From contig NC_050468.1 of assembly GCF_013373865.1 (NCBI RefSeq), forward strand, positions 5,144,010 to 5,208,009: a stretch of DNA of 64,000 nucleotides, in the 5' to 3' direction. The translations under genes and the position numbers were made by a program. The notes beneath the pieces were generated by a model. It was given only the letters and a program-made list of their open reading frames with translations. It ran no database searches and had not been told where the DNA came from. Source of the stretch: Monomorium pharaonis (taxonomy: Eukaryota; Arthropoda; Insecta; Hymenoptera; Formicidae). Of this stretch, positions 38,801 through 46,869 are shown in pieces (the stretch's first letter is position 1; every line of letters begins with the position of its first letter).

Positions 38801-40135
38801 ATTCATCCTAACCCTAACCAACCCAGCAATCTGATTGGTGGTGTCCGTTTGTTACTGTGCGCATCTGGGACGCTTCCATTTTGAACATGGCCATTTCGGA
38901 CGCTCCTCTTCCCCACTGTTCTGCATTAGAAAAAAATAGAACCTCATATTAACGACAGTTATCCTTTTTTTAGTGATGGATACCCTTATTACCTTTATAA
39001 GCAGTCTATTCTAGTAAGTCTATGAATAGGACTCCCCATTTAAGCGTTTCCAAGTAGATTTTCACCAGTTTTGCAACATGTGGTCGAGCATTGTCATGCT
39101 GCAAAATCACTTTCTCGTGTCTCTGCTCGTATAACGACCGTTTTTCTTTCAATGTTCGGCTCAAACGCATCAATTGTAGTCGGTAACAATCTTCCGTGAT
39201 GGGTTTTTATGGAGTAATACCTCTAATTCTTCGTCTTCAAACTTTTTCAGTGCGTCAGAGCGTTTTTTATCTTTAACATCAAAATCATTATTTTTGAAGC
39301 GTCTAAACCAATCTCTGCATGTTGTTTCCGACAGAGCATGGTCGCCGTAAGTCTTAACAAGAATTCTAGTGCTTCAACTGAAGATCTTTTTTGAATAAAG
39401 TAGTGCAATAAAATTCCCCGCAAATACTCTTTTTTTGGCACGAAATTTGACATGTTTAACACTATGAAAAACAAAGTTGTTTACACTTCGGCGAAATGAC
39501 ATATACTGAATTTCAAGCTTGCTTATATAGTACTTCTGTATAAATGCGTCACCATCTTAAACTATACACAAACAGTTCTGGTAATGCCATCAATTGGAAA
39601 ATAGCGAGAACTTATTCAACGTCCTAATACTTTTTTAAAAGTATCTTTACAGCATTTTGGTTAAAGAACCTCATTCTACAATAATATTTTCCAAAACTTA
39701 GAAAAAAATTCTTAGTATAAATATTAATCGGAAAAAATCGATGAGCGAAAAATAGTCAATTAAAGTTATTAATTGAATTTGGTAAATATCTGACAAAACT
39801 TTCAAAACATTTTTAAATTAAAAAAACATTGCAACATAAAAACTGCATACAGCAATATAACTATAAACATTAATATGATTCTAATTAAACATAAGTATGG
39901 TTTAAAAAACACATCTCATGTTTTGTAGATGATTATTGCCTCCGATAATACGCGACATACGCCGCAACAGCATCCCGGTAGAGGACCGTGGTGGCAATGG
40001 CATAATGTTCCACCAGGGCACCAAGGAGAGCATCATCGCGGAAACTATTGGACTCAGCCAATCATCATTATCCAAGAAACTTCGAACTCTGATAAAAATC
40101 AAACACCATTGCCACTTCCAACAACAACAGAAACT

Positions 40136-40170
<35 letters not shown>

Positions 40171-40258
40171 TAATAACAATGACAAACAAACAACAACACA
40201 ATTTCCGCCTTATCATGGCGGAGAAGGATCTATTGATATTAGAATTGGAGAAAAATAA
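32890..40258 (+). CDS. Secreted Pro/Gln/His-rich poly-Asn protein, unrecognised family
   Basis: Model: non-coding exon 32890-32964 (donor ATT|GTAAGT), coding exon 33891-34118 starting ATGATGAAG right at an AG acceptor, then a 5810-bp intron (donor ATG|GTATGC, acceptor TTTTGTAG) and a last exon 39929-40258. The phases join at codon 76 to give 185 residues. Residues 1-18 are a clear signal peptide (MMKILLVIVALLAIEAQS). The mature part begins HPGWQ, has a YPQQ repeat (41-50), a compact EWVCQNPRTKDM motif with the only Cys (68) across the splice site, an aromatic PWWQWH stretch, and 14 Asn (147-160) from an AAT microsatellite. One unpaired Cys argues against a disulfide-stabilised peptide. I do not recognise the family; a secreted structural, mucin-like or immune-inducible role would be guesswork. 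No canonical AATAAA is obvious after the stop. Confidence 0.7.
34581..35472 (-). mobile_element. piggyBac-type element, deleted, in intron 2 of the secreted gene
   Basis: The left end is TTAA|CCCTCGAAGAACACACC and the right end GTGTTCTCCGAGGG|TCAA, matching the CCC-terminated TIRs and TTAA target of piggyBac elements (right target has one change). Inner GGTCAATCTGACCC and GGGTCAAATTGACCC are paired. On the minus strand an acidic segment (SSSEEDN, SDYSEADADDK, about 35070-35190) resembles the N-terminal region of piggyBac transposases, but the catalytic part is missing, leaving about 890 bp. Confidence 0.7.
35558..36184. mobile_element. Foldback word-array element E, 10-bp target duplication
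   Basis: Perfect AATTTATTGA copies flank it (35548-35557 and 36185-36194). Ends are TCCAGATGCGCACAG and its mirror CTGTGCGCATCTGGGA. Each arm is an array of 16-bp words: mainly GTGTCCGTTTGTTACT and GTGTCCGTTTATTACT on the right, their complements on the left. The centre has AAACATGTGATGCAGTGAAT, a CA run and a GC hairpin core CCCCCTCCCGCACCCACCCC. Frames open across the arrays are translations of the repeat. Confidence 0.85.
36544..37465. mobile_element. Insertion W with CCCTGCT ends inside the mariner
   Basis: CCCTGCTAAAAAAAAAG at the left is mirrored by TTTTTTTTCTTGAGCAGGG at the right. It interrupts the last codons of the mariner transposase. GATAGAA motifs recur inside, and it carries a further MITE at 37096-37265. 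Confidence 0.55.
37096..37265. mobile_element. Palindromic MITE inside insertion W
   Basis: GGATGCAGTCACATG is mirrored by CATGTGACTGCATCC, and TACGCTG, GGCGTAAAGGAATTA and ACCAAT blocks pair inside, giving stems of over 60 bp around a central GCGTC. No coding capacity. Confidence 0.8.
38293..38907. mobile_element. Foldback word-array element G, 9-bp target duplication
   Basis: CTTCCCCAC flanks both sides (38284-38292 and 38908-38916); copy V1 at 30.2 kb shows the same site without the insertion. Arms are arrays of about 15-bp words, GTGGCCGTTTCGAAC and GTGGCCATTTCGAA, alternating with GTGGGCAAATTGAAC, mirrored on the left. The centre has GCAAACCCATGTGGTGCAGA, a CA/CG run and the hairpin core GGGGGGCCCTTCGGCCCCCC followed by TCCCGCACCCAC. 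Confidence 0.85.
38745..38875. mobile_element. Short MITE s1 with GTCCCAGATGCGCACAG ends, inside element G
   Basis: The 131-bp unit starts GAGTGAGTCCCAGATGCGCA and ends in the mirror image. Flanks CCATTTCGAA and CCATTTTGAA (9 of 10) look like a 10-bp duplication of the host word array. Its inner end GTGTCCGTTTGTTACT is the same 16-mer that is amplified in foldback element E. Confidence 0.75.
40137..40182 (+). repeat. AAT microsatellite coding for poly-Asn
   Basis: Fourteen Asn codons (AAT with a few AAC) lie in the last exon of the secreted-protein gene. AAC interruptions can stabilise a repeat against slippage. Confidence 0.9.
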
Positions 40259-40767
40259 TAAGTAAGCTTACATAAGTAAACGTAAACTTAATATTTAAAT
40301 AACACTATATATATTTCTCACATTTTTAGTTATTTATAAGTTTTATTTTCTGTTACATTGTTTTAATATTGTATTGTTTATTAGTTTTCAGTAGTGAGCA
40401 ATATGAGTTCATGTTAATATTTATGAATACACATATATTTTTACTTCAAATATGTATATATTATATACATATTAATACTATGTTCTTATTTCTGATTAGT
40501 CATTTACGTTTTAAATACGCGCGTTTCTAAATGGGTAAAATCTGATTGGTTGAAATTTCGGTTCCACTCCACATGCCGCCATTATGCGCAATTTTAAAGG
40601 AAATTTTTTAATTTCCTTTAAAATCTCAATGTAAATGAATTATTTTTATTAAACTAAAATTTAATCAATCTATTAATCAAAACCTCCCTTTAATTTTCCC
40701 CCTATCACATACAAATATATAATACTTAAAAACTAATTTTTTTAAATACATAAAATAAAAATAATAA

Positions 40768-40831
40768 AATAAGTAAGCTAACATAAGCTATTAGGCTCAT
40801 ACCCTAAATATAGACCACTTAATCTCTTATT
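40768..40831 (+). tRNA. trnM: Mitochondrial trnM (CAT) copy in nuclear DNA
   Basis: AATAAGT pairs with TCTTATT (one mismatch), the D stem is AGCT/AGCT, and the anticodon stem-loop is TTAGG-CTCATAC-CCTAA with CAT at 40798-40800. AT-rich loops are typical of insect mitochondrial tRNAs. Surrounding nuclear transposons show it is a NUMT and not functional in the nucleus. Confidence 0.8.
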
Positions 40832-40860
40832 TATCTACTCATTTAAATTTTCTAAAACCA

Positions 40861-40932
40861 AATGATAGGCCTGAAAAAGGATTATTTTGATAGAATAAAC
40901 CATGTATATTATAAAAATATACTTTTATTATT
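40861..40932 (+). tRNA. trnI: Mitochondrial trnI (GAT) copy in nuclear DNA
   Basis: AATGATA pairs with TATTATT (G-T allowed) and the anticodon stem-loop is TTATT-TTGATAG-AATAA with GAT at 40889-40891. It follows trnM by 29 bp on the same strand. The order trnM-trnI is derived relative to the ancestral trnI-trnQ-trnM and is known from ants. The NUMT may extend left to about 40640 (control-region-like); its right end is near 40950. Confidence 0.8.
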
Positions 40933-40959
40933 CCCCAAATTCATTATCCCCCTCACCTT

Positions 40960-42160
40960 TTATACGTCCACCATGGTTCCGAGAGGCAGTTTGTCGCGTT
41001 CTTCAAAGAAGGTTTCACAGGGTCCTACGATTTGTTGCCCTCCCTGTGCTGCTGCAACGGGTTACCGGGCCACAAAAGTCTCCCTCCAACTAGATCCCCT
41101 CGAACATTCTCCCGCGAAGAGCTGGCCAGACCGCACGGAGATTCGCGCGCCCGATTCCAGTTTCCGCTGCCTGTGCTCTTGCATCTTGAGCCTTGAACGC
41201 TTCTTGCTTTTTTGCGCGAGTCCCAGATGCGCACAGATCGAAATACCATCAATCAAATTCTATAAATTTATCCCAACTTTAACTAACTCAGCAATCTGAT
41301 TGGTGGTGTCCTGCTGTTTCGATCTGGGCGCATCTGGGATGCTCCCCCTTGCGCCGGGTCTTGAGCGCTTCTTTCTTCTTTCTTTGGGATCACGGAGGAG
41401 GAAATTAGCTTCCGTGGACTCTACGCTCTTTAAGCTCCCTGTCCCCTGTCTCGGCATTCGCCCTATGTCCTACGGAAAAACCACGGTCAAAAACCGTGAG
41501 AAACGCAGTCCCAGTACTCCCAACTCGAACGTATCTGAAACAATTTAAAAGAAAACAAACAAAAAAACCAGAACGTAAACTAAAAAAAAAACATCTTTCA
41601 ACACGCACGCGTACAGGCTCAGACTCGTATCGGCTTTGTTAACAGAAGTACCCTAATCTCTTTTGTAAAAAAGAGCTAAATGATTGGCATGCACAACTTT
41701 ATTTTTTTATGAGAAGATTTCTCTATACTATATAAAATATCTCCCAGTCTCTTCTTAATTTTCCAAGGTCCCTCCCAAGGACTTTGCAATTTCGAAGCTC
41801 TTCCTGTAACACGTCGAAGATTATAAAACTAGATTTTCTGTCCCAGTTCGAAGAATACCCGTCTCGTTCGTCGATCATATCAAAACTTTGCGTTCTTGGA
41901 ATTAATTTGAAGACGTCGGGCGAAACGATGAATTGTATCAAGCCTATTCCTGAGTCCGGAAATAAAATTACCTTCTCCCTCCTCTTCCACTTTTAAAGGT
42001 GAACAACCCCTAAAAAGATCCAAAAGCAGACGAAGGTCCTGACCAGAATACATTTCTGCCGGCGTCGCTCCAACAGCCTCTTGCTTCGAAGATCGAAAAG
42101 TCAGTAAAAACAAAGGAATCCACCCGGACAGCACAAAGACGTCTAACAGACAACTAAAAG
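40960..42160 (-). mobile_element. Gypsy/Ty3-type LTR retrotransposon fragment, pol 3' part
   Basis: On the minus strand 42160-41700 reads as the C-terminal part of a Ty3/Gypsy integrase: FRSSKQEAVGATPAEMY followed by GQDLRLLLDL and then RNRLDTIHRFAR, continuing in a shifted frame with YDRR and a Lys/Arg-rich tail. At least one frameshift and stops break it. The GC-rich part 41600-40960 would be the downstream region or LTR and is itself interrupted by a short MITE (41218-41344). Confidence 0.7.
41218..41344. mobile_element. Short MITE s2 with GTCCCAGATGCGCACAG ends
   Basis: It has the same termini and centre (AATCAAATTCTATAAATT; TGATTGGTGGTGTCC) as s1, but the inner word is a GATCGAAA/TTTCGATC pair instead of the TTTGTTACT word. 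It lies in the Gypsy fragment. A flanking duplication is only weakly visible (TTGCGC both sides). Confidence 0.7.
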
Positions 42161-42239
42161 ATGACAAATTTTCATCATGAACATCTTTTAGGTAGAGCTT
42201 ATAGTCGACGAAAAGACGACTAAAAGACGACTTAGGCCA

Positions 42240-42416
42240 GTGGCTCGATTCTTGAAGTCATTCGCAAGAGAAACGTATACGCAAATACTCGCTCTAACAG
42301 AAAGTTGTAAGTTTATTGGTTAATAGCCATACGATAGCCAATAAATTTCTAACTTTTCTGTAAGAACAGAATTTGCGAATACGTTTCTCTTGCGAATAAA
42401 TTCAAGAATCGAGCCC
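42240..42416. mobile_element. MITE with GGCTCGATTCTTGAA ends
   Basis: GGCTCGATTCTTGAA is mirrored by TTCAAGAATCGAGCC, and CGCAAGAGAAACGTATACGC pairs with an inverted block near 42375. The central part also folds back (ATTGGTTAATAGCC / GATAGCCAATAAA). Confidence 0.75.
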
Positions 42417-42424
42417 CTGCTCTT

Positions 42425-42525
42425 TGTCGCTGTACTGCTGCACTAGTGCAATAAGTTAGAATAAAACAAATATATTTTTTCTCATTCTAACTTATTGCAC
42501 TAGTACAGCAGTGCAGCTACTAAAA
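42425..42525. repeat. Short hairpin MITE, copy 2
   Basis: TACTGCTGCACTAGTGCAAT is mirrored on the right arm. It matches the copy at 10448-10545. Confidence 0.7.
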
Positions 42526-42599
42526 ACAAACGTCTTATGTCCTACAAAAAGTCATCTTATAGCCGATGACTACAAGACGTCTGATATTAGACATCTTTA

Positions 42600-42727
42600 G
42601 GGCTCCAACAGACTAGTAGCGCTATTTTGCGACGCACGACGTGCGATATCCAATAAGAGCTTTTTTTTCCCCCAATAAAGCAGAGCTTTCATTGGATATC
42701 GCATAATCGCGCTGGTCTGCCGGAGCC
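42600..42727. mobile_element. MITE with GGCTCCAACAGAC ends
   Basis: GGCTCCAACAGACTAGTAGCG is mirrored by GCGCTGGTCTGCCGGAGCC; GATATCCAAT and ATTGGATATC pair inside. TTTA flanks both sides. Confidence 0.75.
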
Positions 42728-43108
42728 TTTAATCGTCTTAGCGATAGTGAAAATACGGCCACTCGAAGTGGCGTGACATCTCACTTCTTACAAAAATGAA
42801 TTTTTCGGTCGATAAGTGAACTCTTTATGTGATTGGACACAGTAGTATTGCCCGATTGGACACAGTCCCTTGCACACGGACCCGATTGCGCACCGACCCG
42901 TTTGCACATGGACTTGATTGTGCACCGACCCGATTGCACACGGATCCGATTGCGCACCGACCCGATTGCACACGGACTCAATTGCGCACCGACCCGATTG
43001 CACACGGATCTGATTGCGCACGATACGATTCCGCATTGCAGATAGTACACGGGTTAGCGACTTGGACGGGGTGGGTGCGGGAGGGGGGCGAAGCCCCCCT
43101 CGCATCCC

Positions 43109-43110
<2 letters not shown>

Positions 43111-43203
<93 letters not shown>
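43111..43203. repeat. GT microsatellite in foldback element B
   Basis: An uninterrupted GT run next to the hairpin core, in the position where elements E and G have CA runs. Confidence 0.95.
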
Positions 43204-43207
<4 letters not shown>

Positions 43208-43257
43208 CGCGCGCACAAAGCATTTCCTGCACCACATGAGTTTGCGACTATAAAATA

Positions 43258-43590
43258 TGTATAAGAAAGAAAAATATTATAATAAATATTTTGTACGTAT
43301 TTTTATGTCTGAGTTTGCCAAGTATAAAAAAATTGATATTTATGAAAATATTAAAAATAAATATTTATGCTATTATAATTCAAAATATATTTTGAGTTTA
43401 TATACCATAAATATTTTTCAGTACATTTTAAAAATATAATTTATATATTGTTAATAATAATTTTTGTATTATTTCTAAATAATTTATAAAAAACGATTAT
43501 ATTACTTTTAAAAAATGTTTTTTAAAAATAAATTTGTAAAATATTTATAAAAATTTATGCTAAATTTTCTGTGTTATCTAGGTTGTTTTT
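43258..43590. repeat. AT-rich dispersed repeat, family X copy 2
   Basis: It matches 26040-26405 and interrupts foldback element B between its core and right arm. Confidence 0.65.
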
Positions 43591-44081
43591 GCATTATTCT
43601 GCGATGCGGAATCGTATCTTGTGTAATCGGGTCTGTGTGCAAACGGGTCGGTGCGCAATCGGGTCCGTGTGCAATCGGGTTCGTGTGCAAACGGGTCGTG
43701 TTCAATCGGGTCGGTGCGCAATCGGGTCGGTGCGCAATCGGGTCGGTGCGCAATCGGGTCCATGTGCAATCGGGTCCGTGTGCAAATGGGTCGATGTGCA
43801 ATCGGATCCGTGTCCAATCGGATCCGTGTCCAATCGGGTCTGTGTCCAATCAAGTCCGTGTCCGATCGGGATTGTGTGCAATCGAGACTGTGTCCAATCG
43901 GGTCCTTGTGCAAACAAGTCGGTGCGCAATCGGGTCCGTGTGAATCGGATCCGTGTACAATCGGGTCCGTGTCCAATCGGGAAACACTACTGTGTCCAAT
44001 CGCTTACGTGCGCAATCGGGCTTCACTCAAACGATTCACTTTTCTTGTAGTAAATCGTTTGCTCAATTAAAATGAGTATAA

Positions 44082-44251
44082 AGCCTTCGGCACACGATAC
44101 GATTTTTCATGTTCGATCGCATACGAGGCATCTTAATATGTGTCCTGATTGGCTCGGATGATTATGTCAACAATCGTAAGCCAATGAAGATACATAGTAA
44201 GACGCTTCGTATGCGATCTAGCATGAAAAATCGTATCGTGTGCCAAAGGCT
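44082..44251. mobile_element. MITE with AGCCTTYGGCACACGATACG ends, TAA duplication
   Basis: AGCCTTCGGCACACGATACG is mirrored by CGTATCGTGTGCCAAAGGCT; further blocks (CGATCGCATACGA / TCGTATGCGATC) pair inside. TAA flanks both sides (44079-44081, 44252-44254), as in PIF/Harbinger-type MITEs. Confidence 0.85.
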
Positions 44252-44599
44252 TAAATCATAAAAATATTGTAGCAGCCTTCTTCCACATCGGACAGAACAA
44301 GAAGCTATAAATTTTTGCTTGTCTTAACCACGCTGCGGGTGATCTTTATGTAACCGGTCGGCTGCACTTTGCTCCCGAGAAAATTAAGTCGCCTATCGAC
44401 GGCGCCGCGCACTAACTAGCGGGCAAATCCGCACGTGGCATGTTGCTTTCGCCAATTGGACGAGCGGAAAGATATCTTTTAGTCCACTTTTTCCTTTGCC
44501 GAAAAGACAACTATAAAAAGTTGACGAAAAGACGTCTTTTCTAAGTTGTCTTTTCGACAATACTATAAAAGATCATATTGGAATGAGTGCGAGCGCTAG

Positions 44600-46070
44600 T
44601 GTCGCGATCCGACAAAGAGGGTCCTAAGAGGAGGTATCCTTGTCCCTTTATGGTACAACCTGGCAAAAAGTTAAATTTATGCATATATATATGTATATAT
44701 AATCCTATTTTGGCTGAACTTCTTACAAGTTCTTGCGTTTCTTTCAAAAAGAGAAAAAGTGAACTGTGCAATAAGTTTAGATAAAAAAATTTTGTATTGG
44801 AAGTTAAATAAAAAAACCGTTCTGAATCTTTAATGTTGTTATTATTCTTAGTAAATAATTTTCATTTTGTAATAATCATTGTATATAATTATTAATTTTA
44901 TATTAATTAGTATTAATAACAAAATAATCATAAAATTATAAATAACAATTAAAAATCTCGTTACGTTGATAACAATTTTGTTGCCGTCTTTTTGATAATG
45001 AATATAGTTATATTTACAATATAGGAAAAACTGTTTACTAAAAAGAATCATTTAGTAAGGATATTATCCCACACAGCACACTTTATCCTAGGGATGTCCC
45101 TGGGATGTCATTTTGGGATATCGCAATATCGTTGGATATCCGTAGACCATCTGCGATATCCAAGGGATGCACAAATGTCCACCAATTTGACATCCTGTAG
45201 ATATCTTAAACGATATCCAGAGGATGTCCAAGGGATTTCCTGATATATCGTAATATACCCTAGTGAAAAAATTTGTCGAAATTAAAAAAATTTTTTTCAG
45301 GATTTCTGATAAATATTCCGATTTTTTATAAAAATTAAAACATTTCTCGGAAAAACTTTAAAAATAAAAAATTTTGATTAATTTAGAAAATTTTTGAATA
45401 TTTCTAAGTATTCTTGAGAGTTTCTAAAAATTGAAAAAAAAACGAACAAAAAATAAAAAATTCTAATTATTTTTACGGTAATCTTGTAAGAGAAAGAAGA
45501 CTATAACAACATGTTTCAGCCAAGCCACAGTCGTACCCGTTAAAGCATGTTTAATCTCTATATCTGAAAAAATGGTCACCCATCCAAGTGTCAACCATCG
45601 CCGACGTTGCTTGACTTCGAAACCTGTACGCATCCTAACGCCACGTGATAATCCATGAACACTTCTTGTCTATGCATACATATTTCATCCTTCTGATAAC
45701 ATCTATTGTAATGATATGTATGCATAACAAATATTAAAAGAATAAAATATTCTTTGAAAAAATTGCTTTCTTCTTTAAGCAAATATTATCAAAACTATAA
45801 AAGATAGAAAACATTTTTAAATAAAGGGTAAGTAGTTATAAAAGTACTTTATAATAAATTTTTATAATAACATTTTTTTAAGTTTTAATTGAAAAAAAAA
45901 ATATTTTTAATTTTTATTAAAAGATTATTTTTATTATTATATATATGTATGTATATGTATATACATGTGTAAATATATATTATATATGTATACATGTGTG
46001 TGTTTAACATATAAAAACTTGTAAAAAAAATACCCCTAGTATCGCAAAATATTGGCGCAATATTAAGAAG
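44600..46070. other. AT-rich stretch with a GATATCC/GGATGTCC cluster
   Basis: No gene is supported. At 45060-45260 the motifs GGATATC, GATATCC and GGATGTCC occur more than ten times in both orientations, probably a degraded subrepeat array of a mobile element. Confidence 0.5.
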
Positions 46071-46072
46071 TA

Positions 46073-46863
46073 CAGTGGAACCCCGCGTTAGCGGACTGTT
46101 CGGGGCTCTCATCCGCTAACGCGGACTGTTCGGGGCTCTCATCCGCTAACGCGGGGTTATCTCCTATTGCTTGGTTTCACTCCCACTCCGTGAAATTCAG
46201 GGACGTAACGGTATTGCCATCTAACCAGTTAATGTTTACGCTTAAGACTAAATGTATTCGATCATAAAATTGCAAGCAGAGCGTCTCAGATTAAGTCAAT
46301 CGTATCTATAGCCGTCCGAAAAACTCACATCTCGTACCTTTAAATTATATTCCCGAATATTTTATATTTCCTACACTTCTAATTTATTATTATTTTCTAA
46401 CATATAATTTATAAATAAAATATTATCAAATTAGAAATCCAGCTTTGATTGCAATCGGTGTTCCTTTTTTTATGTGATTGCATTAAACAATTTATTTTAA
46501 ATTAGTGTTGGCTATTTTATTTACATGTGCGTGAATTTTTCAAATAAAAATTTATATAAAAATATATTTTTATTTGTATTACACGAATAATATTTTGAAA
46601 CAATTTTTTGAGACAATTTTTAATAACCATGTAGACAAAATAATATATAAATTCTTAAATTTAAAAAAATATTAGCCATTTCTTAATCTTAAATGAATTA
46701 ATTACACATTAAAATCTTGCACAAATTTTTAAGAATACGTCGTAACTGCTTACATACTACGTGACTACATTGCTATCCCCACACACGCTACTCATATGGG
46801 CCGAGTGCATATGGAGGGGATAATTTCCGCTAACGCGGAGTACGTTAACGCGGGGTTCCACTG
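46073..46863. mobile_element. Tigger/pogo-like element, TA target
   Basis: The ends CAGTGGAACCCCGCGTTAGC and its mirror GTTAACGCGGGGTTCCACTG are flanked by TA. GCTAACGCGG blocks recur near both ends, and GGACTGTTCGGGGCTCTCAT is tandemly duplicated at 46097-46143. The interior has no transposase, so it is a MITE-like derivative. Confidence 0.75.
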
Positions 46864-46869
46864 TAATGT

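Larger units (their letters stand above)
37687..39024. mobile_element. MITE family V, copy 2, inserted in the mariner
   Basis: It starts CATAGACTTAATAGAATAGA and ends AGTCTATTCTAGTAAGTCTA. Flanking GATAGGAC and AATAGGAC (7 of 8 identical) suggest an 8-bp hAT-type duplication. The body matches copy 1 at 29.9 kb, but it is longer because of foldback element G (38293-38907) and an extra segment at 37740-37980. Confidence 0.75.
36459..39627 (-). mobile_element. Mariner element, inactive, with nested insertions
   Basis: TIRs TTAGAAGGTTAAATAAGTTC (left) and its mirror GAACTTATTCAACGTCCTAA (right) are flanked by TA. On the minus strand an N-terminal piece (about 39474-39240, KKEYLRGILLHYFIQKRSS) and later pieces with the second catalytic block (LQHDNARPH, near 39090) and third block (SPDIVPSDYHLFRS, near 37650) mark a DD34D transposase. 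The part carrying the first Asp is missing, several frameshifts are present, and two insertions (36544-37465 and 37687-39024) split it. Confidence 0.85.
42833..44026. mobile_element. Foldback word-array element B, largest copy
   Basis: The left arm (42833-43036) and right arm (43606-44026) are inverted arrays of 16-bp words of the form GTGTGCAATCGGGTCC and GTGCGCAATCGGGTCG. Both outer ends carry GATTGGACACAGTAGT followed by a CCCGATTGGACAC word, as in the 28.6-kb element. The centre has GGTTAGCGACTTGGACGGGG, a hairpin core GGGAGGGGGGCGAAGCCCCC, a GT run of about 45 units and GCATTTCCTGCACCACATGA. Repeat X (43258-43590) sits between core and right arm. Confidence 0.85.
42735..44470. repeat. 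Dispersed repeat family Y, copy 2, split by insertions
   Basis: Flanks 42735-42832 and 44027-44080 plus 44252-44470 match family Y copy 1 (30.85-31.42 kb). Foldback element B and the MITE at 44082-44251 lie between, so both inserted after this repeat. Confidence 0.55.

Noticed and set aside
38800..38825. Telomere-like CCTAACCCTAACC
   Set aside because: A single short run in the centre of a MITE family, repeated in diverged form in s2 and s3; insect telomeres are TTAGG arrays.
40862..41299. 145-codon plus-strand frame across the NUMT
   Set aside because: It runs from the trnI copy into the antisense of the Gypsy fragment and so joins unrelated sequences.
42833..44026. CRISPR-like regular direct repeats
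   Set aside because: Words abut without unique spacers, occur in inverted arms of a transposon-like element, and the genome is eukaryotic.
42781..44070. Open frames up to 159 codons with CNRVRVQSG-like repeats
   Set aside because: Same cause: the frames follow the GTGTGCAATCGGGTCC arrays in both directions, with no splice or start context.
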